Assembly: GCF_001949145.1 (NCBI RefSeq)
Contig: NW_019091464.1
Span: forward strand, 825,794-889,793
DNA: 64,000 nucleotides
Reading direction: 5' to 3'
Source of the DNA: Acanthaster planci
Lineage: Eukaryota > Echinodermata > Asteroidea > Valvatida > Acanthasteridae
Made by a program: the position numbers and the translations under genes. Under the pieces are notes generated by a model, which was given only the letters and a program-made list of their open reading frames with translations, did no database searches and was not told where the DNA came from. Numbering within the stretch: position 1 is the first letter of the stretch; each line of letters opens with the position of its first letter. Of the stretch, positions 47,901 through 60,109 are shown in pieces.

Positions 47901-50900
47901 TGTGTCTTTACTCCCTGAAACTGACCTTGTGAATTGCAGCAATATACGTGTTTCTATATCTAAATTGCACAATTTGTCCGTCACATTGGTTGTGAGTGGT
48001 GATTGACACTTTTACAATGTCTGGCTGGTCATTACTGTATTCAGTTTTGCCAAAATATTGGTACATGTACTCGCTGGACATGCCGGTATGAAACCTCATC
48101 ATTTTTTTATTGTGTCATATAAACTCATTGATGCTTCGGCAAATGCTAGATTGAATATTGTCATAAAAATTGTACATGTACTATATTTGTGTGTTTGTGC
48201 TCATACATCTAGTAGTCTTTTACATTGGTAATAACACGGACAGTGCATGTATTTACTATGTGTCAAGTGTCAACTATAAAACTTCCATGTACATGTATGC
48301 ACTAAAGATCCATCATGTTACATATGATTTGCAAGTTGCATACATGTATATTTCTTTTAAAACCCTGTCTGAAACAATTCTCTTGAAAGATAGGTTTCAG
48401 GGATTTTTCAGGATACTATGGTTAAGTTACATGTAGTACATGTTTAAGCTACCTGTATATGTATTATAATATAGGCCTATCACTTTTCAACTATCGGTAT
48501 ATGTGTACTGTGTACATGTACAATGTATGTACGTGTAGGTAAAGTGGTTCTGTCATCATTTGTAACTTGTAACAATAATAAATAGGAACAGAATAATTTG
48601 TGTAATGCATCACATGGTTCACATTTGCCTTGATGCTGTTTTTCCAAAGGAGTTCAACTGAGATCAGGAGATTTTGATGAGATTGATAGCCTTTTCTGTA
48701 TTGGTCATCTGCGAAGTGTTGACTGTACCGGTACCAAACTGTACCTTTTGACCACATGACACTGATGTCACATGTGCAGAAATTAGCTCTTATCACTGGA
48801 AATATTTTAACATGCACTGGCAGCAGTACACACTAAAATTATAATTTCATAGGGTGATATTCACAGTGATAGACTAGTTGAGACTGGCTGTTTTGCCAAG
48901 TCCTAAACACGCACAATACCATGTACATGTAGCAAAATTCCCTAGGGTACGGTTTTTATCTGTACAAATACAAGTCGAGTAAATGTTCTCACTAATGATC
49001 CTTTTTCACAGATACAATCCAACTAGCAGCTCCACTCCGCTATAAATGGTATATACCGGGTACATGCATCTACCGGTATTTATGGTCCATTTCATGGACA
49101 CACATACAGACCAGTGCATACAGGTAGTAAGCACACAGCAGTCTTACCAGTCTAAAAACCCTACATTCATGTTAATTTGTTTGTAAATTACCACGACCTG
49201 GGCTCTCGTATTGTATATATACTGTGTAAGCTATGCATTCTTGATGTACAGTGTTGGCACTGCATAGAGCATATGGCTTGCCAGTGAATGTCATGTGCAT
49301 GTATGAAATTGTACACAATGTGCAAAAACTGGAGCTTTAAAGAAAGGCATCAACTATAGTGTTTATAACTGTGCATGTAGGACTATAAATACTTCCTGAA
49401 AATCAAGTTACTTGAAAAGTATTATGAAATGATCTGGTTGAAACCACAATAAGGTGGCCCTCTTAGAAGTTAACCATGTTATCCAAATATCCAAAATGTG
49501 CATGTACCTGTATATCACTTATCCAGTATCAAAATAAGTAACAAAAAGCAGGAAGTGATATTGATTTCCTTTTTTTTCCTCAAAAAAGTTTGAAAATGAG
49601 ATGAAATGTGTTCCTAGCAATCTTGAATAATTCAGAAACAAGTAACCTCAATTTGTATTTATTACACAACCAACTGAATTGTCAATAATAAACCCACTGG
49701 GTACTGCTGCTAAACTAATAAATGAAGGCTTTCAGCTTTGTTGTATTTGGAGGAGGGCTGTATGACCCTGAATATTTACCCCGCTAATATTGAACAGTGG
49801 GGCTAAGATGATTGAGATCATGCAGGTGTTATGTAGTGCTGACCAAAGAAATTACCCAGTTCAGGCAGGGGGGTTGGATATAAAGAAAACTTTGTTTGAT
49901 GTCAGCTAGGCCGCTCTCATAACTTTTGGTGTTTAAGTTTGGTTCTGTTGGTTTTGTACATCACTAAGAGTTGGCTTTGTTTGCCAAGCCTTTTTAGTTT
50001 TTTATTGAAGTATTTTATTAGTGTCAAGGTGTGTCACGTTCTTGTTGGCCTTTGTTGTGTCACCGTTGCTTCTGTGGTGATGCATTGGAGTTTGGTTAGT
50101 GCTCTGTACCTGTATAGGAGATTTTTGTTGCTATGGCAAATACAAGAAGCATATACCGTAACAAAGAAAGGCGTGCACAGTTAATTTGAAACATAATGCT
50201 GAAGTGGGGAGGGGCTTACATTTTCTTGTACCCAGTGGTACCAGCTGACCAACCACAAGTATGGGGATTGTGGGTGGCCCTGATGCCCTGACTAACGGAC
50301 ATACATGTACATGTACATGTGGATGTTGAGTCAAACATGACAAACAGCAAGAGTGAAGTACGGTACCCAGTCACTTCTAACTCTACATTGGTTTGATAAC
50401 CAAATCGGAGAAACTGTGTTTTTAACCCTTATCTGATGAACAGAAATTGTCTGTAGAGGGCACTTTGCTTGGGGCCACAGACCGCCATGCTTCTATGACA
50501 GAAGGGCAGACTTGCAGGAGGAATTGTTTCTTTCAAATCAGTAACGTCCCTTCAACACATGTTCCCCAAAATGCCATCAGAGATGTTACATATAAGTTCT
50601 TAGTTTTTCCCCGCCTCATCAATATGTTAAGTTTATTTAAAAACAGTGTTATCAAGCTGTATAACCTGCTTTGAACTGTTAGAGTGATATATACTTTTTT
50701 AAGCCAAAATTTAATATTGTAATGCATACAAGTACTTTGAAAACATGTTACAAAATATTGCACCTGCTTAAGCTTTGTTGTTTGCTGTACATGCAGTAGA
50801 TACCTGAACTGTCTGTGACTTTCCCGTTGCATGTCTCTGTCAGTGAGCCTTAGACCATTTATTGATCAAACCTGAGCTTTTCCACAAAAAAAATTGAAGT

Positions 50901-53900
50901 TAAGAATTTGTGTGTTTTCAGGCGTTGGATATGGCATGCTGATTGTTTCAGCTTACGTAGGCATCTACTACAATGTGATCATCATGTACACCCTGTACTA
51001 CATGTTTGCCTCCTTTACGTCAGTCCTACCTTGGGTTGGCTGTGGCAGAGAATGGAATACACGCTTCTGTTCTGATATTGTCAGAGACTGTTTGAATAAT
51101 AGAGGAATTGTTACTTTCAACAACACGTAAGTAAACAATGTGTTAATCTATCTTTCTTGATGCATTCAATGCTATTTGTCCGGTTACATGTACAGCCGCT
51201 CTTGATTGGACTATGGCTGCTGGGACTGCTCACTTTTTAATCAGATTTTCCAGTTGCATGCCTGACTTTGAAATGAATATATGTACATATATGAATTGTA
51301 TTATGTTTGAAATTTGTCAAATAAAAGCATAAGTAGAATTGTTTTCAAAACAAAATAATCTCTTGGAAGCCTAGTAATTGATGCATGTTTTGCTCTATAA
51401 TTTGTTTCAGATGTGTCAAGCTAAGTAGCTTAACAACAGATGAACTAGAGTCATACAACATCACTCGTAACTATGGAGGCTACAATTTGTCACTGTACAC
51501 AGACCCGTTCCTGAAATCTAGAAAACCTGCTTCGGAGGAATATTGGAAGTGAGATATCCTTTTTGACATTATACATGTACTTCTTTCCATCTTTCCAAAA
51601 ATTTCTTTACATGTTGGGTTTTTAAATTTTTTTTTACAAATTCATTTTTCAATTTCTGTGTCAAGGATTGAATGGTTGAAATGAATCCCCTCCACAACTG
51701 TTACTGGCTTGATTCCTTTTAAATTTCTTAACGGTTTTCATGAGCTTGTCTTAACAGGCCTTGCATAATGTAAAGCATGCAAGTACATGTGCGACTACCA
51801 ATTAAAGTAGCAGGCATGATACCATACAACTGGCACAAAGAGCCTGCAGCACATGGAATTATGTGCACTTATTATTACTTATGAGTTAAGTTCTCTGTTC
51901 AGCAAGTCCAGGAATAAACTGGGTCATTTTTGTGGATTGAGCCCTTCGTAAAGGCATCCATCTCAGATCAGCCAGCCTCCATGCAGAGTGTATTCCTTAT
52001 TTAATTATAATAATTTGCAAAATTCATTAAGACTATTTTCCATTGGTATTCTAAGTTTAAGCAAAAGAAACACCTGGAAAGCTCCAGATGAAAAGAAATG
52101 GGAAGTTTAAACCTAAGTAACCAAAAATATTGATCTGGCTTGACTTAAAACTTTTAAAGAGAAATTTTAATCCATTGTTTGTTTGGTAAAGGCCTTTGTA
52201 ATTCTTTTTTTAATGTTGTAAGTCTTAATTATAGCCAGAACATCAATATGTCATTTCTTATGTGACTTTGTCGTCTTTCTTTGTAAACTTGTGTATTTGC
52301 AGTATGGTTTTTCTTTCTTTCAGGTTGCAAGTGTTGAAAGAGGCTGATTCCATTGGTGAACCTGGTGAGATTCAGTGGCAGCTGGCTCTCTGTCTCCTCC
52401 TAGCTTGGATCATCATCTTCCTGTGCCTCTTCAAGGGTGTTAAGTCATCTGGCAAGGTAGGCCTATGTAATTGTGGCCTCTATGCAAGCAGAAGGAACTT
52501 GGGTTTGTGACAGACAGCAGTTAGAAAAAGCTTACATTAATGCATTGCAGTGCAACCAAAATTGTTTTAAATTGTTATGTTTTTTATGAGCTAGTTTAAC
52601 ACAACATGTAGAATATAAGATAGAGTCAATGTTGTTTTGTTGCAATTAGAAACAGGAGAAGGCAAATGGGCATTTTCTACATGTACATGTACCCGCTGAC
52701 TTTTGAAACCCTTACCATATATAATCCTATAGGAATCATGAAGCCCTTTACCCCTCAATCACTCTGGGTTACTACACTGCATGCACTTTTCAAAAATGTT
52801 CTACCGCCACTTATTACAAAAATTTCATGTATTCACTTTTTACATGTAACATTTCATTGTTCATTGCTGTGAAGTGTACTCACAGTATTTGTTGCTACAT
52901 ACACATTCCACACTCAGGGGATATGCACAAAGCAGTATCTGGGTGGGCCTGATTTGCCTGATATGAAGTGCTTATAGGAGGATGAACTTTTATGAACATT
53001 CATACATAGTAATTAATATATTCCTTTTAGCCAGACAAGTCGTCTTTCTAGACCTGCTGATTTAAACTGTGAAATGATCATATACATATACTTAATTACA
53101 TGTTCAGCCTCCCAGAATGAGGCATTACAGTACACTGTATATTAGGCTTATATTATGTCTGTATTAATCCTATGCAAAGACACATTCTTGACACAGTTGT
53201 CCTATCAGTCGAAACCAGTCAAATTTCCCATATGTGTCTGTGTACTGGGGGAAATCAAGTGGAAGGAATTTTTTACTGTTTTTTTATGGTTACAGCAAAA
53301 GGAGGGTTAATTTTCAGATGAATTTTTGTAGCTCATTCCTTCTCCCTTTGTAGGTGGTATATTTTACGGCAACATTTCCATATGTTGTACTGGTCATCTT
53401 GCTGGTACGTGGAGTGACGCTTGAAGGGTATTTTGATGGTGTGCTGTTTTTCATTACCCCAAGGTGGGAGACGCTGTCAAATCCACAGGTAAAACAACCA
53501 GTGTTCCTGGCATTGTACAAAACTAAAAACCTCTCATTGAGTACTACCTGTTTCTTTCACATGGGTTTTCTTCACATGAGCAGTGGTTCTGTAACTGATA
53601 AAGAAATTGAACACTTGTTTGAAAACTAAAATTCTTCCTTTCCCTTGACTGAGATATGTCACTGAAAGGTGCAAAAAGTAACCTGCTATTATGTGAGTTA
53701 CGCTAGTATCAAAAATTCAGAATGCTTTTCTGTGAGGCATACAATAAAATACAAAGACTAAGCAATGGCAAACCAAAACTGAAAGTACAGAAGGATAACT
53801 GGGTAGGAACCAAAATGCTTGCAGAGTGGATTGACATGCATAGAACAGTTACAACTTAAACAACCAAATTGACCACTTGCTGCCGGATGCCTTTGAAAAT

Positions 53901-56900
53901 GGTGTTTCTAAAACTGGGCGATTTTCAATATCTTCGGTTTAAAAAAATCTTCAAAATTTCAGAAATTTTTTCCTGATTGCCTAAACCCCATCGAGTGACT
54001 GTCTGTGATGGCTACTCTAATCTGACAGACAACATCTATTGATGCCAGAGTAGTTCAGCCACGCCTGTCGCCTTGTAAAAAGAGCCCAGTTTGTGTGGTG
54101 TTACATAAGTTTCTTTTATTCCCGAAACTGGCACAGTGGACTGCTGGCGTTTTTTCAAAATGAGCCAAATTGGTGTCCAGAAATATTGTATCGCTCATCA
54201 CTGGAGTGCTGGAGTGCTTTTGTCCCCAGTGGTAATCTGCTCACCCTGAAATTTTCATTATGTTCATGAGTGTACAAAGGGTTCTCTCATCCAAGGAAAA
54301 CAATTATTTCTGTGCTTGGTATTGTCATTTTCAACTTGGTGAAAAGTGTACCACAGTAATTCCCAGCGGTCTTCCCACTTACGAAAATAGCCAAAATGAA
54401 GTACTCAAAAGTATTTCTGTATCAATAGGTGTGGCTGGATGCCGCAGTTCAGATCTTCTACTCTTTGAGTGCAGCATGGGGTGGTCTTATCACACTCGCC
54501 TCCTACAACAAGTTCCACAATAATTGTTATTTGTGAGTATGTTTTTCCATAGACTGCTGCAGAATTACCTTTCTTTCAAATGTAGTTGCTGATGACTGTT
54601 TTTACTAATAACATTTTCACGAGTGTGTACATGGTGTAAGGATTGTAATGACAGAAGTAGAAAAACCTTTGCGTTTGCAGGCTGAGATTTTTTACTCTAG
54701 TGGATGTCAGGACAAGATTGTTATGTGATTTTACAAAATTTTGTAATGTTTTTCTAAAAGCTCATTTTTAATGTTCATTCACATTAAATGTATGCCATAA
54801 CATGGAAAAATAATGACTTCTTTATCACATTTTGTCACACTTGAGGAAACATGTTTTCCATTTTGATTTCTAAAGAACTGCATATCTACTCAGACTGAGA
54901 TGACTCACGCCGAGAAGACTATATCTGTTTGTGGTAGATGTGATGTCATACATGCATGGCATGTTTTGTAGGAAACAGGGGACTCACTCATGAAGTTCTT
55001 ATGCTTATGGATGCTCCAACTGAACTCCTTGGGCCAGTGGTCAAGGTATTAAGATGTCTATGAGCAGTAGGCCATATGGGTACTGGTTCCACCAACCGTC
55101 CCCCTCATAGGCTCTTGGTGGTAAATAAACTTGCTTTGCAAGTGAAACCCTAACTTGAAGTGCTTTGTTTGAATTTCTGTGCAGTGATTCCGTCTTGGTT
55201 GCTACTCTAAACTGTGCCACGAGTATCTTTGCTGGCTTTGTCATCTTCTCTATCATGGGCTTCATGGCCAACGAGCTCAACAGAGAAGTTGGTGATGTAG
55301 TCGATGAAGGTGTGTGCCAAACATTTCTAGTACTCATTATCTTGGAATGCGGCACTTGAATTGTGGGGACGTAAAGGTAGCTGCTGCGTTGTTTTTCTCA
55401 ATTTGCACCCAACATGGTCATAGCAATAACTGTTGGGCTGGTGTATTGAAGACTCTGCAGGAACACGAGTGATTTACTCCCAGGGAAAGTTGAGATTTCT
55501 TTGGCCGTGAACACATAGCATGAGTTAAAAAGGGATTTTGTCTGGAACCAAACTGATTGGGCACACATGCTACACATTTTTATGAGGAGAGGTACATGTT
55601 CATGTACCAGTGCTATGCAGCAGTAAAACCTACACACAAAATGTTGTGTCACCTAAAAGATTTTTTAATGCATTTTACTCACATTGTTCCCAGTGTTATT
55701 CTAATTACATCGTCTTTTTCTCCAATGCCACAGCTCTGTGTTTTGTGTGTACATCTGTAATTATTCCATAGTTGTGGGGTCATGCAAAAATGTTACAGGG
55801 GCACATTTTCCCCACCACTCTGTTCAAACTTTTCGAATAAAAGATTTTAATCATTTTGGTTTCATGTTTATACTTAACAGGTTTTGGCTTGGCCTTCATA
55901 GCTTATCCTGAGGCAGTAGCTCGTCTACCTGTCTCCCCTCTCTGGGCCATCCTCTTTTTTGTCATGTTGCTGACTCTGGGCCTGGACAGTCAGGTAAGAC
56001 TAGGACTGTTGCAATAGCATTATGACAGGGATATTTTATTTTATTTCAGGATTTGACTTTCACTGAGAACTATCTGCAATGATGCATGAACTTTTTTGGT
56101 GTTGGAAACATTCATGAGGCAGGCTGCCACACGTTTGAACAAGCAGGAGCTAGGAACAGATGCTGATCATAAATCACCGCTATGTCAAACATTTTGTGTG
56201 GATCCTGTTTTGTTCATTGCAGGAATGCTGTTCTGTAATATCATCTGCAAGTGGTTCACAGTAAAAATATTTTCATTTAAATCCTGAAAAAATTCCAAAC
56301 TTGCCAACACGAATTCTTACTTGTCTTGTTTGAACCTTTCTATGTTAGTTTACTATCATGGAGACAGTGGTGACAGCAATTGTAGATGAACTTCCCCAAC
56401 TCCGCAAGAAGAAGACATTCGTCATGCTAGCGGCTTGTGGCTTAGGCTACTTGTTGGGATTCACATGCATCACAAGGGTATGTGTACCAATTCAGGTTGA
56501 GATTGATAGTTCTCTTTTAAGTGTCGTGAAAAAAATTTACAAAACGGTATCATCTCAGCAGCTTGGACCCCTCCTCCAGAAATAGAACCTAAATGGGATA
56601 AAAATGGGATAAAAAGGGGAAAAGGAAAAGTAAAGAAACAAATTCATTATTTTAAATGTGAGTTTATAAATACTGCAAAATCATGATAGCTCAAAGTCAT
56701 GTATTGAGTGTTCGTGAAACCCATTTAGAGAGTCATCTTACATTGCTTGCTTCCATTCATATACCATTAGGCAGTCAAAGTTTGCAAAATTATCATCCTT
56801 GCTTGGTGTCAAGTTTAACCTCAATGTGTACATTTGCTAATTACTTTTATCCCTAACAGTCCTGAGTCCTCCAACAGGTGAAGAATTGAGGACTGTTAGG

Positions 56901-59900
56901 GTGTAAGAGAGTCACAGTTTCGTAGTATTTAATGGTAGTACCGCGTGTTCATAATGAGGTAATGTAATAGCAGAATGCCATTTGTACACACTTAATGGAT
57001 TAGTCTGGTGCTTTTTGTACTTGTGGCCAGCCATATAGTTTTACCAGCCTGTGTATAGGCAAATGGACAGTCATAAAAAGTCTAACTTAAAAAAGCCTGT
57101 GAAACTTTTTCATAAGTCATTACAGCCCAACTCACATCATGGTTTAGACTCTGCCATCATCTTTTGACTCAGTCACGTCAATTGGATCAGTCATATACAA
57201 CATATTTTGGCTCATAATTCGGCCCAATCACCCAACCCATAGCCAATAATCCAATATGGGACTGTCTTGGTGGCCCGCAGGTCTGGGTTCATACATCCCT
57301 TGCCTTTGGCTCAGGCCATTACCAGTGATGACCAAACCTGGCCAAACTGGATTTTAATCACATACCTGAAAGTGCTCTAACACACTGTTCCTATAACTGA
57401 AGGTGAATTTAAATCATATTGATTCACAAAGAGTGAAAACATGGTCAGGTAAGGAGATATACATGGTATCTACTGTGAACAGCAACATTTGCTGTCAGAT
57501 GATGTGCTAATGCCTCTCCCTGACAGTTTGAATTTCTCATATGCAGAAACTCTCTTAATTTTAGGAAAAATACCTTGCTGTACTATTTTTGCTTTTGATT
57601 TCATCTACATAGTCCTCTCACTGCAAGCATTCTTTGTACCAATCCAGACCAATCGGTGGTTATTGAGATAAGCCCAGGTCTGTGTGGTTTCAGGTAATGT
57701 CTTTCAGAGAATGCAACATTTAACACATGGTTCAGTTGCAGAGTTGCACTGATTGAGGCATTGTGGCCACATTAACGTTCCTTGTTCTGACTCTCTCAGG
57801 CTGGGCCTTACTGGGTAGAATTGATGGATAGCTACGGTGCCAGTTTTTCCTTGCTTATCTATGGTCTTTGTGAGTGCATTGCCATCAGCTGGCTGTATGG
57901 CATCAAACGCTTCAAGAATGACATCCGCACCATGATTGGTGATAGCTGGGTGGACTTCCCAACCTTCGTCTGGTGGCCTCTCAACTGGTGTGCTATCACA
58001 CCAGCTCTGCTCAGTGTAAGTCCAACTGTGCCTTGTATCTGTAGAGTATATAAGACTGTACCTATTTGTGCCAGCATAAACTTGACCACTTTCCATTGAA
58101 GAATGTGCAAACACTATCTGCCACTACATATACAAAACCATGCTGTTGGGTATAACCTCCAGGCATGCCTTGATTCACTAGCTCCGTCTAACGTTTTACG
58201 TGTTAATTTCCCATTTGTTTTGTTCACACACAAAGTCCAAGACATCAGTGAAGGCAGACCTGCACTGAACTTGAACTCGGCTGCTGTGCATGCCCTATGA
58301 GTATGAGGTTGTGGTTAAAGGCATTATGCATTCATTCAAGTGACTTAGCTCGTCAGTATTTATGACGCTTGGTTGCAGTATATGCAAGTTGGCAAGTGGA
58401 CCTTTTCACCAAGAAAACTTTGCAGTTTGCCATAAGTTGGTTCATTCGACCTGTCTGTTTGTTTTTACCCGTCAGTTTGTATTGATGTTCAACTGGATGA
58501 ATTGGTCCGAGCCATCATACAATGGACCCTACCCGGCCTGGGCTCATGCCATTGGCTGGATGATGATTCTCAGCTCACTGATCTGGATCCCCATCATTAT
58601 CAACTATGAATTCATTCGAACGCCTGGATCATTATCTGAGGTATGTGCAGGCGTGCTACTCTGGGTCAAAGAGTGAGAGAGATTTGATGATTGCACAAAA
58701 GCTGGTTCCTCAATGTCGCTGACTTGAGTGGGGGGAAGGGTTGAAAGGGGAGGGAATTCTTCCATCCAAAATGGACCTTTTCTTGTCTCGTACAAATAAA
58801 TGCAGTCTTGCAGCCCGTGAAATAATGTACACACATTATGGGTGGAATCATGACCCACACACTTGTGAAATTATTTGTAGTTTGCCTAATGGCCTGAATA
58901 TCACCAGACAAAAACATAGAAATAAGGGAAAATCAAATAAATGTAAAATGATAAAATGTGCTGATCAGAAGTTTATAAGTATATGTAGTGAGCACTTTGT
59001 GTGGTGTCATTTTATCAGTAAGTTTGTCCCTTAATTAGCATGGCAATGCAAAAAGTCTGTGTGTGACATTAATGATCTTGTATAAAATTCTGTTTTTTAT
59101 TTCAATATCAAGCAAATTATGAATATAAGTTTATTGTGATGTTCAATATTGTTATGATTTGATTTTCTTTATTTTTAACTATGTTCATTCATTCTGGATT
59201 ACATTGCCTAAACCCGGGATTGACCTTTATGAAAATAACGTGCATGTTATTGATTCCATGTGTGAACAATTTACTAGAGACAATTCCCCTTGTTTCAACA
59301 CACTGTCATGTGTATGTGTGTGTGCAATGGACATGGAGTGTGCACCAGTAATTTCATAATTTGTGGCATTTAATGCGGCCACTCAGTTCCTGTAAACTCA
59401 GTGGTGGATTGGTTAAGACATTTGCACTAGTAAGCAGAAAATCATGGGCTTGAATCCCACCTGATCAAGCTTGTTCTTGTTTTGCAACTCTTGGATCACT
59501 CTAAGTATGCAGTGTGAAAATTTACACTGATCAAAGTCTAGCATGAAAATCTACAAAATTCACCTACCTTGGAAATGGGACTGCTGAAGCTTTTTAAAAT
59601 TAAAAATACTAGCAAGCAGAAGCAGGGATTTCGTTGTCCTGATTTTAGGGCCATGCTCAGTGGTGTTTAAATGATGGTTTGTATGACCCATACAACAGGC
59701 TTTTGGCCAGTCAGAATGCTCCAACTGTTGAGCTACAAATGTATGAATGATTTTTGATTAGCATTCAGTCTGTCTAACCTTACTGCAGCACATACCTGTA
59801 CATGCATGTGTTCTTTCAAGTGCACTTCATACATTCTGATTATTTTAACCTCTCAACCTCCCATCCTTTTGTCCCATACAAAAGCGCTGGCAGGCTATGT

Positions 59901-60109
59901 CTAATCCACGGGAAGTCTGGGGCCCAGCACTCGGCAAGTTCCGTTTGGAGGCCAGCCAAGTCCACAAAGAGCATGGCACAACCTTTGGTGGGCGACTTGC
60001 GAATCAGACGGCCGATCTCAACGGTCGGAAGAATGATCTAGGGGCTAAGATGCCAGCTGTCATTTTTACCCCTGGAATGGCCAATGAAGGATTTGACCCT
60101 CCATTGTAA
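44824..60109 (+). CDS. SLC6 Na+/Cl- coupled amino-acid transporter, glycine-transporter-like (5' end missing)
   Basis: Thirteen exons join in frame into 661 residues from the first visible exon to TAA 60107-60109, covering all 12 membrane segments of the LeuT fold. TM1 has [14 protein letters not shown] with Gly39 where amine transporters have Asp, so an amino-acid substrate is expected. The chloride site is complete (Y62, Q311, S315, N347, S351) and the Na2 residues L412, D415, S416 are present. Extracellular loop 2 has the disulfide pair C140/C149 and three glycosylation sequons (N166, N184, N193). TM6 reads SLSAAWGG: S317 and W320 match GlyT2 Ser479 and Trp482, where GlyT1 has Gly for the Ser. 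The closest groups are therefore SLC6A5, SLC6A9 and SLC6A14. Role: uptake of glycine or neutral amino acids at the plasma membrane. The initiator exon, upstream of 44,824, was not found. Confidence 0.93.
46262..46437 (+). repeat. GACTTG-rich degenerate repeat, left tract
   Basis: Degenerate GACTTG(T/G)GACTTG units, including GACTTGCAAAAATGACTTG (about 46,373). It is in the same orientation as the right tract, so the pair does not form an inverted repeat. Confidence 0.65.
46899..47110 (+). repeat. GACTTG-rich degenerate repeat, right tract
   Basis: Same unit as the left tract; its end, GACTTGCAAAAATTGCCTTG (about 47,055), parallels 46,373. It suggests either a segmental duplication or one long tract split by an insertion. 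Confidence 0.65.
47255..47386 (+). CDS. SLC6 exon: end of TM1 and TM2
   Basis: 132 bases, acceptor CCATTAG, donor GTATGT. Encodes [20 protein letters not shown] and LEVSFGQY, typical SLC6 TM2 sequence, with the chloride-site Tyr62. Confidence 0.95.
47387..50921 (+). other. SLC6 intron, 3.5 kb
   Basis: Contains ATGTAC palindromic tracts (for example 47,673-47,684 and 50,303-50,320) and no recognisable gene or named repeat. Confidence 0.6.
50922..51126 (+). CDS. SLC6 exon: TM3 and start of extracellular loop 2
   Basis: 205 bases, acceptor TGTTTTCAG, donor GTAAGT. TM3 includes [17 protein letters not shown]; then LPWVGC…WNTRFC holds the conserved disulfide cysteines, followed by the first glycosylation sequon, NNT. 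Confidence 0.95.
51411..51548 (+). CDS. SLC6 exon: glycosylated extracellular loop 2
   Basis: 138 bases, acceptor TTGTTTCAG, donor GTGAGA. Carries sequons NIT and NLS and ends SEEYWK, the usual (E)YW entry to TM4. This is the least conserved part of the family, as expected. Confidence 0.85.
52324..52456 (+). CDS. SLC6 exon: TM4
   Basis: 133 bases, acceptor CTTTCAG, donor GTAGGC. Encodes …[20 protein letters not shown] then FKGVKSSGK, a strongly conserved SLC6 block. Confidence 0.95.
53354..53488 (+). CDS. SLC6 exon: TM5
   Basis: 135 bases, acceptor TTTGTAG, donor GTAAAA. Encodes [20 protein letters not shown] followed by [16 protein letters not shown], the TM5 and loop 3 block of the family. 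Confidence 0.95.
54429..54532 (+). CDS. SLC6 exon: TM6 substrate-site segment
   Basis: 104 bases, acceptor TCAATAG, donor [25 protein letters not shown] then [11 protein letters not shown]. It holds chloride-site Gln311 and Ser315 and the glycine-transporter-type Ser317 and Trp320. Confidence 0.95.
55185..55309 (+). CDS. SLC6 exon: TM7
   Basis: 125 bases, acceptor CTGTGCAG, donor [26 protein letters not shown] then [10 protein letters not shown]; Asn347 and Ser351 complete the chloride site. Confidence 0.95.
55881..55993 (+). CDS. SLC6 exon: loop 4 and TM8
   Basis: 113 bases, acceptor TTAACAG, donor [26 protein letters not shown] then TM8 ending LGLDSQ with the Na2-site Asp415 and Ser416. 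Confidence 0.95.
56349..56477 (+). CDS. SLC6 exon: TM8 end and TM9
   Basis: 129 bases, acceptor TATGTTAG, donor [20 protein letters not shown], the basic RKKK, then TM9 [20 protein letters not shown]. Confidence 0.93.
56478..57799 (+). other. SLC6 intron, 1.3 kb
   Basis: No exon and no named repeat is recognised. The other transporter introns (51,127-51,410; 51,549-52,323; 52,457-53,353; 53,489-54,428; 54,533-55,184; 55,310-55,880; 55,994-56,348; 58,016-58,475) also hold nothing that I can name. One possible scrap is a relic of the 6.1-kb repeat near 54,250-54,300 (TTCATGAG … CATCCAAGG). Confidence 0.55.
57800..58015 (+). CDS. SLC6 exon: TM10 region, large fused exon
   Basis: 216 bases, acceptor CTCTCAG, donor [23 protein letters not shown]10, …[12 protein letters not shown] and then the segment entering TM11. 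In vertebrate SLC6 genes this stretch is usually split in two after the WLYG-type position; here it is one exon. Confidence 0.93.
58476..58640 (+). CDS. SLC6 exon: TM11-TM12
   Basis: 165 bases, acceptor CCCGTCAG, donor [26 protein letters not shown], then [20 protein letters not shown] and a final helix. Confidence 0.93.
58641..59884 (+). other. SLC6 last intron with SINE
   Basis: 1.2 kb; contains the family A SINE at about 59,398-59,590. Confidence 0.65.
59398..59590 (+). mobile_element. tRNA-derived SINE, family A copy 3
   Basis: A box TGGTGGATTGG (59,402-59,412) and degenerate B box GGCTTGAATCC (59,447-59,457). The CACTAGTAAGCAG between them and the body phrase GTATGCAGTGTGAAAATTTACAC match the copy at 7,505-7,730. 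The 3' end is uncertain. Confidence 0.7.
59885..60109 (+). CDS. SLC6 terminal exon: cytoplasmic C-terminus
   Basis: The acceptor (CATACAAAAG) has a weak pyrimidine tract, but the frame is open and [16 protein letters not shown] matches the WGPAL motif after TM12 in amino-acid SLC6 members. Seventy-four residues, ending FDPPL and TAA. No obvious PDZ-binding end was recognised. Confidence 0.88.
   Translation, partial: RWQAMSNPREVWGPALGKFRLEASQVHKEHGTTFGGRLANQTADLNGRKNDLGAKMPAVIFTPGMANEGFDPPL

Noticed and set aside
57704-58114. 136-residue - strand frame
   Set aside because: Antisense shadow of the TM10 exon of the transporter.
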